Assembly: GCA_019420265.1 (NCBI GenBank)
Contig: JAHZHM010000175.1
Span: 297-6,691 of the forward strand
From: Clostridiales bacterium
Lineage (GTDB): Bacteria > Bacillota > Clostridia > Christensenellales > Christensenellaceae
Reading direction: 5' to 3'
Length of the DNA: 6,395 nt
Shown: piece after piece, positions 5,147 to 6,395 of the stretch
How positions within the stretch are numbered: the first letter of the stretch is position 1
Layout of the letters: each line of letters opens with the position of its first letter
Translations under genes and position numbers: made by a program
The notes under the pieces: model-generated
Databases searched by the model: none
Told to the model about the DNA's origin: nothing
What the model saw: only the letters and a program-made list of their open reading frames with translations

Positions 5147-6319
5147 ATGAGCCCCGCCAAAAATAGGAATTATGATATTTTAAAACGCATCGACTGGATC
5201 ACCGTCCTTTTGACGCTTGGCCTGGCCTTTTTTGGCATGATCGCCATTGCCAGCGCAACCTGTACCGCCTTTGATCCCGATACGCAGACATTTCTCGAGT
5301 ATATCAGCAGTTTCAGTTCCAGCCTGCCGCTGACGCAGTTCATCTATTTCTGCCTAGGCGTCCTCCTCATCATCATCCTACTATTTGTGGATTACAGCAA
5401 TATCCGTGAGTTTTGCAATATCATCTATTTGGGATGCGTCGCACTGCTGGTGATCACGATTATTTTCGGCGCCAACCAGCGCGGCCTGAAGGGCTGGCTG
5501 CGCCTCGGCTCTGTCGGCATCCAGACCAGCGAGATCTGCAAACCTCTCATGATCCTCGTCTTGGCGCGCGAGTTTGCCGAGCGCACAGAGAACAAAAGCG
5601 GCGGCATCGAGAAATTCCGGGATCTGCTCCCCATCCTTTGGCGTTTTCTCATTCCCGTCGTCCTCATTGCCGCACAGCCGGATTTGGGCACAGCCATGGT
5701 CTATCTGTTCATTCTCATCGGCCTGCTGTTCATGTCCAAAACCAGTTTCAAAATTCTCGGCCCCATGTTTGGCGCGGCGCTGGCTATGCTGCCCATCGCC
5801 TGGCTGCTGATGAGCGACGACCAAAAAGGCCGCATCGAGGTCTTTTTCGACCCCAGCAAGGACCCAGAAGGCAAAGGCTTCAACGTGCTGCGGGCGAAAA
5901 CCGTCTCCAGTTCTGGCGGGTTCCGCGGCAAAGGCTTTTTCTCTCAGGATCTGCTCACCCAGCAATCCAACTTCCTGCCGGAAGATCATACAGACTTCAT
6001 CTTTTCCAGCACAACGGAAGCCATCGGCTTCGTGGGTGCAATCCTGCTGGTCGGCGCATACCTCTTTTTGATCTATCATCTCTTCCGCATCTCCATGCGC
6101 GCCCGGGATGATTTTGGCATGTATATCATCATCGGCGTGGCCTGTATGCTGTTCTTCCATGTGTTCGAAAATATCGGAATGAATATCGGCGTCATGCCTG
6201 TCACGGGCATCCCGCTGCCTCTGGTAAGCTATGGCGGCTCAAATCTGCTGGCGACGCTTTTAAGCATTGGCCTTGTGCTCAATGTCTATCTGCGCTCCCA
6301 GAGGCGAACGCCGCTCTAA
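5147..6319 (+). CDS. rodA: RodA, SEDS-family peptidoglycan glycosyltransferase
   Basis: Polytopic membrane enzyme, 390 residues, that polymerises lipid II into glycan strands for cell elongation, normally with a class B penicillin-binding protein. About ten hydrophobic segments are seen (first 17-37, last about 360-382). SEDS landmarks in order are GLKGWLRLG (113-121), IQTSEICKP (125-133), AQPDLGTA (176-183), the large outer loop with SSGGFRGKG and NFLPEDHTDFIF (275-286), and NIGMNIGVMPVTGIPLPLVSYGG (342-364). D283 in HTDFIF matches the catalytic aspartate of RodA (D262 in E. coli, from memory). The closing motif favours RodA over FtsW. The EE pair common after FIF reads E291-A292 here. The start is ATG at 5147, with AAAGGA at 5135-5140, 6 nt upstream. 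The frame stays open upstream into antisense sequence, but the promoter and ribosome site fix this start. It appears to be a single-gene unit; no partner PBP gene is in view. Confidence 0.95.
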   Translation: MSPAKNRNYDILKRIDWITVLLTLGLAFFGMIAIASATCTAFDPDTQTFLEYISSFSSSLPLTQFIYFCLGVLLIIILLFVDYSNIREFCNIIYLGCVALLVITIIFGANQRGLKGWLRLGSVGIQTSEICKPLMILVLAREFAERTENKSGGIEKFRDLLPILWRFLIPVVLIAAQPDLGTAMVYLFILIGLLFMSKTSFKILGPMFGAALAMLPIAWLLMSDDQKGRIEVFFDPSKDPEGKGFNVLRAKTVSSSGGFRGKGFFSQDLLTQQSNFLPEDHTDFIFSSTTEAIGFVGAILLVGAYLFLIYHLFRISMRARDDFGMYIIIGVACMLFFHVFENIGMNIGVMPVTGIPLPLVSYGGSNLLATLLSIGLVLNVYLRSQRRTPL

Positions 6320-6338
6320 TCCGCCCTGCTCTTTGCAT

Positions 6339-6380
6339 AAAAGCCCCGCTTTCCAGAATTGTAAGCGGGGCTTTTTATTT
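6339..6380. terminator. Intrinsic terminator after rodA, probably bidirectional
   Basis: AAAAGCCCCGCTT (6339-6351) pairs perfectly with AAGCGGGGCTTTT (6363-6375), a 13-bp stem with an 11-nt loop, followed by a T-rich tail (CTTTTTATTT). It starts 19 nt after the rodA stop. Read on the minus strand the stem also ends in a T-run, so it could serve a convergent gene. On that strand the last bases allow a reading frame ending MYERLK-stop at 6375-6377, too short to annotate. Confidence 0.92.
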
Positions 6381-6395
6381 CAAGCGCTCATACAT

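Noticed and set aside
5381..6160. A 259-codon minus-strand frame antisense to rodA.
   Set aside because: Its composition is rich in Asp, Glu, His and Gln with no recognisable motif, as expected of the reverse of a membrane-protein gene. It has no ribosome site or promoter of its own.

Overview
This window looks like a chromosomal core-genome segment from an endospore-former-lineage Firmicute, most likely a Clostridia member of moderately high G+C (G+C-rich third codon positions throughout). That assignment rests on gene order and protein family: a SpoIVFA-like/SpoIVFB-like pair, then an uncharacterised radical SAM protein (TIGR03960 type), its DUF2344 partner (TIGR03936 type) and an RNase E/G-family ribonuclease. 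As I recall, clostridial genomes carry this block between the rod-shape/Min cluster and the rplU-rpmA-obgE cluster. No phage, IS, CRISPR, tRNA or rRNA signal was seen. The genus cannot be fixed from the window.

Layout: from 4909 down to position 1, five genes run on the minus strand: the SpoIVFA-like LytM-fold membrane protein (4193-4909), the SpoIVFB-like intramembrane metalloprotease (3319-4200), the radical SAM protein (1381-3198), the DUF2344 protein (728-1384) and the N-terminal 235 codons of RNase G (1-705, cut by the window edge). On the plus strand, divergent from them, is a single SEDS glycosyltransferase gene, rodA (5147-6319), closed by a strong and probably bidirectional terminator (6339-6380). 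Overlaps are tight: 8 nt between the spoIVF-like genes, 4 nt (ATGA) between the radical SAM gene and DUF2344, and a 22-nt gap before rng.

Two near-consensus sigma-A promoters are readable. One (TTGCCA-17-TATAAT, 5003-5031) drives rodA. The other (TTGACC-17-TATAAT with an extended TG, 3294-3322 on the minus strand) has its -35 box laid over the stop codon of the SpoIVFB-like gene and should give the radical SAM-DUF2344-rng operon its own supply. That promoter is followed by a perfect 6-1-6 palindrome on the expected start site and a hairpin-rich leader of about 90 nt.

How the genes work together: the SpoIVF-like pair is a membrane protease and its membrane-anchored partner. In Bacillus subtilis this pair controls pro-sigma-K processing; here the cue and substrate are unknown. 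RodA polymerises glycan strands during side-wall synthesis. RNase G processes RNA. The radical SAM/DUF2344 pair has no assigned reaction that I know of, and its close linkage to RNase G is the most suggestive lead in the window. I found no convincing new defence or mobile system. The findings concern regulatory architecture and unusual residues in otherwise ordinary genes.
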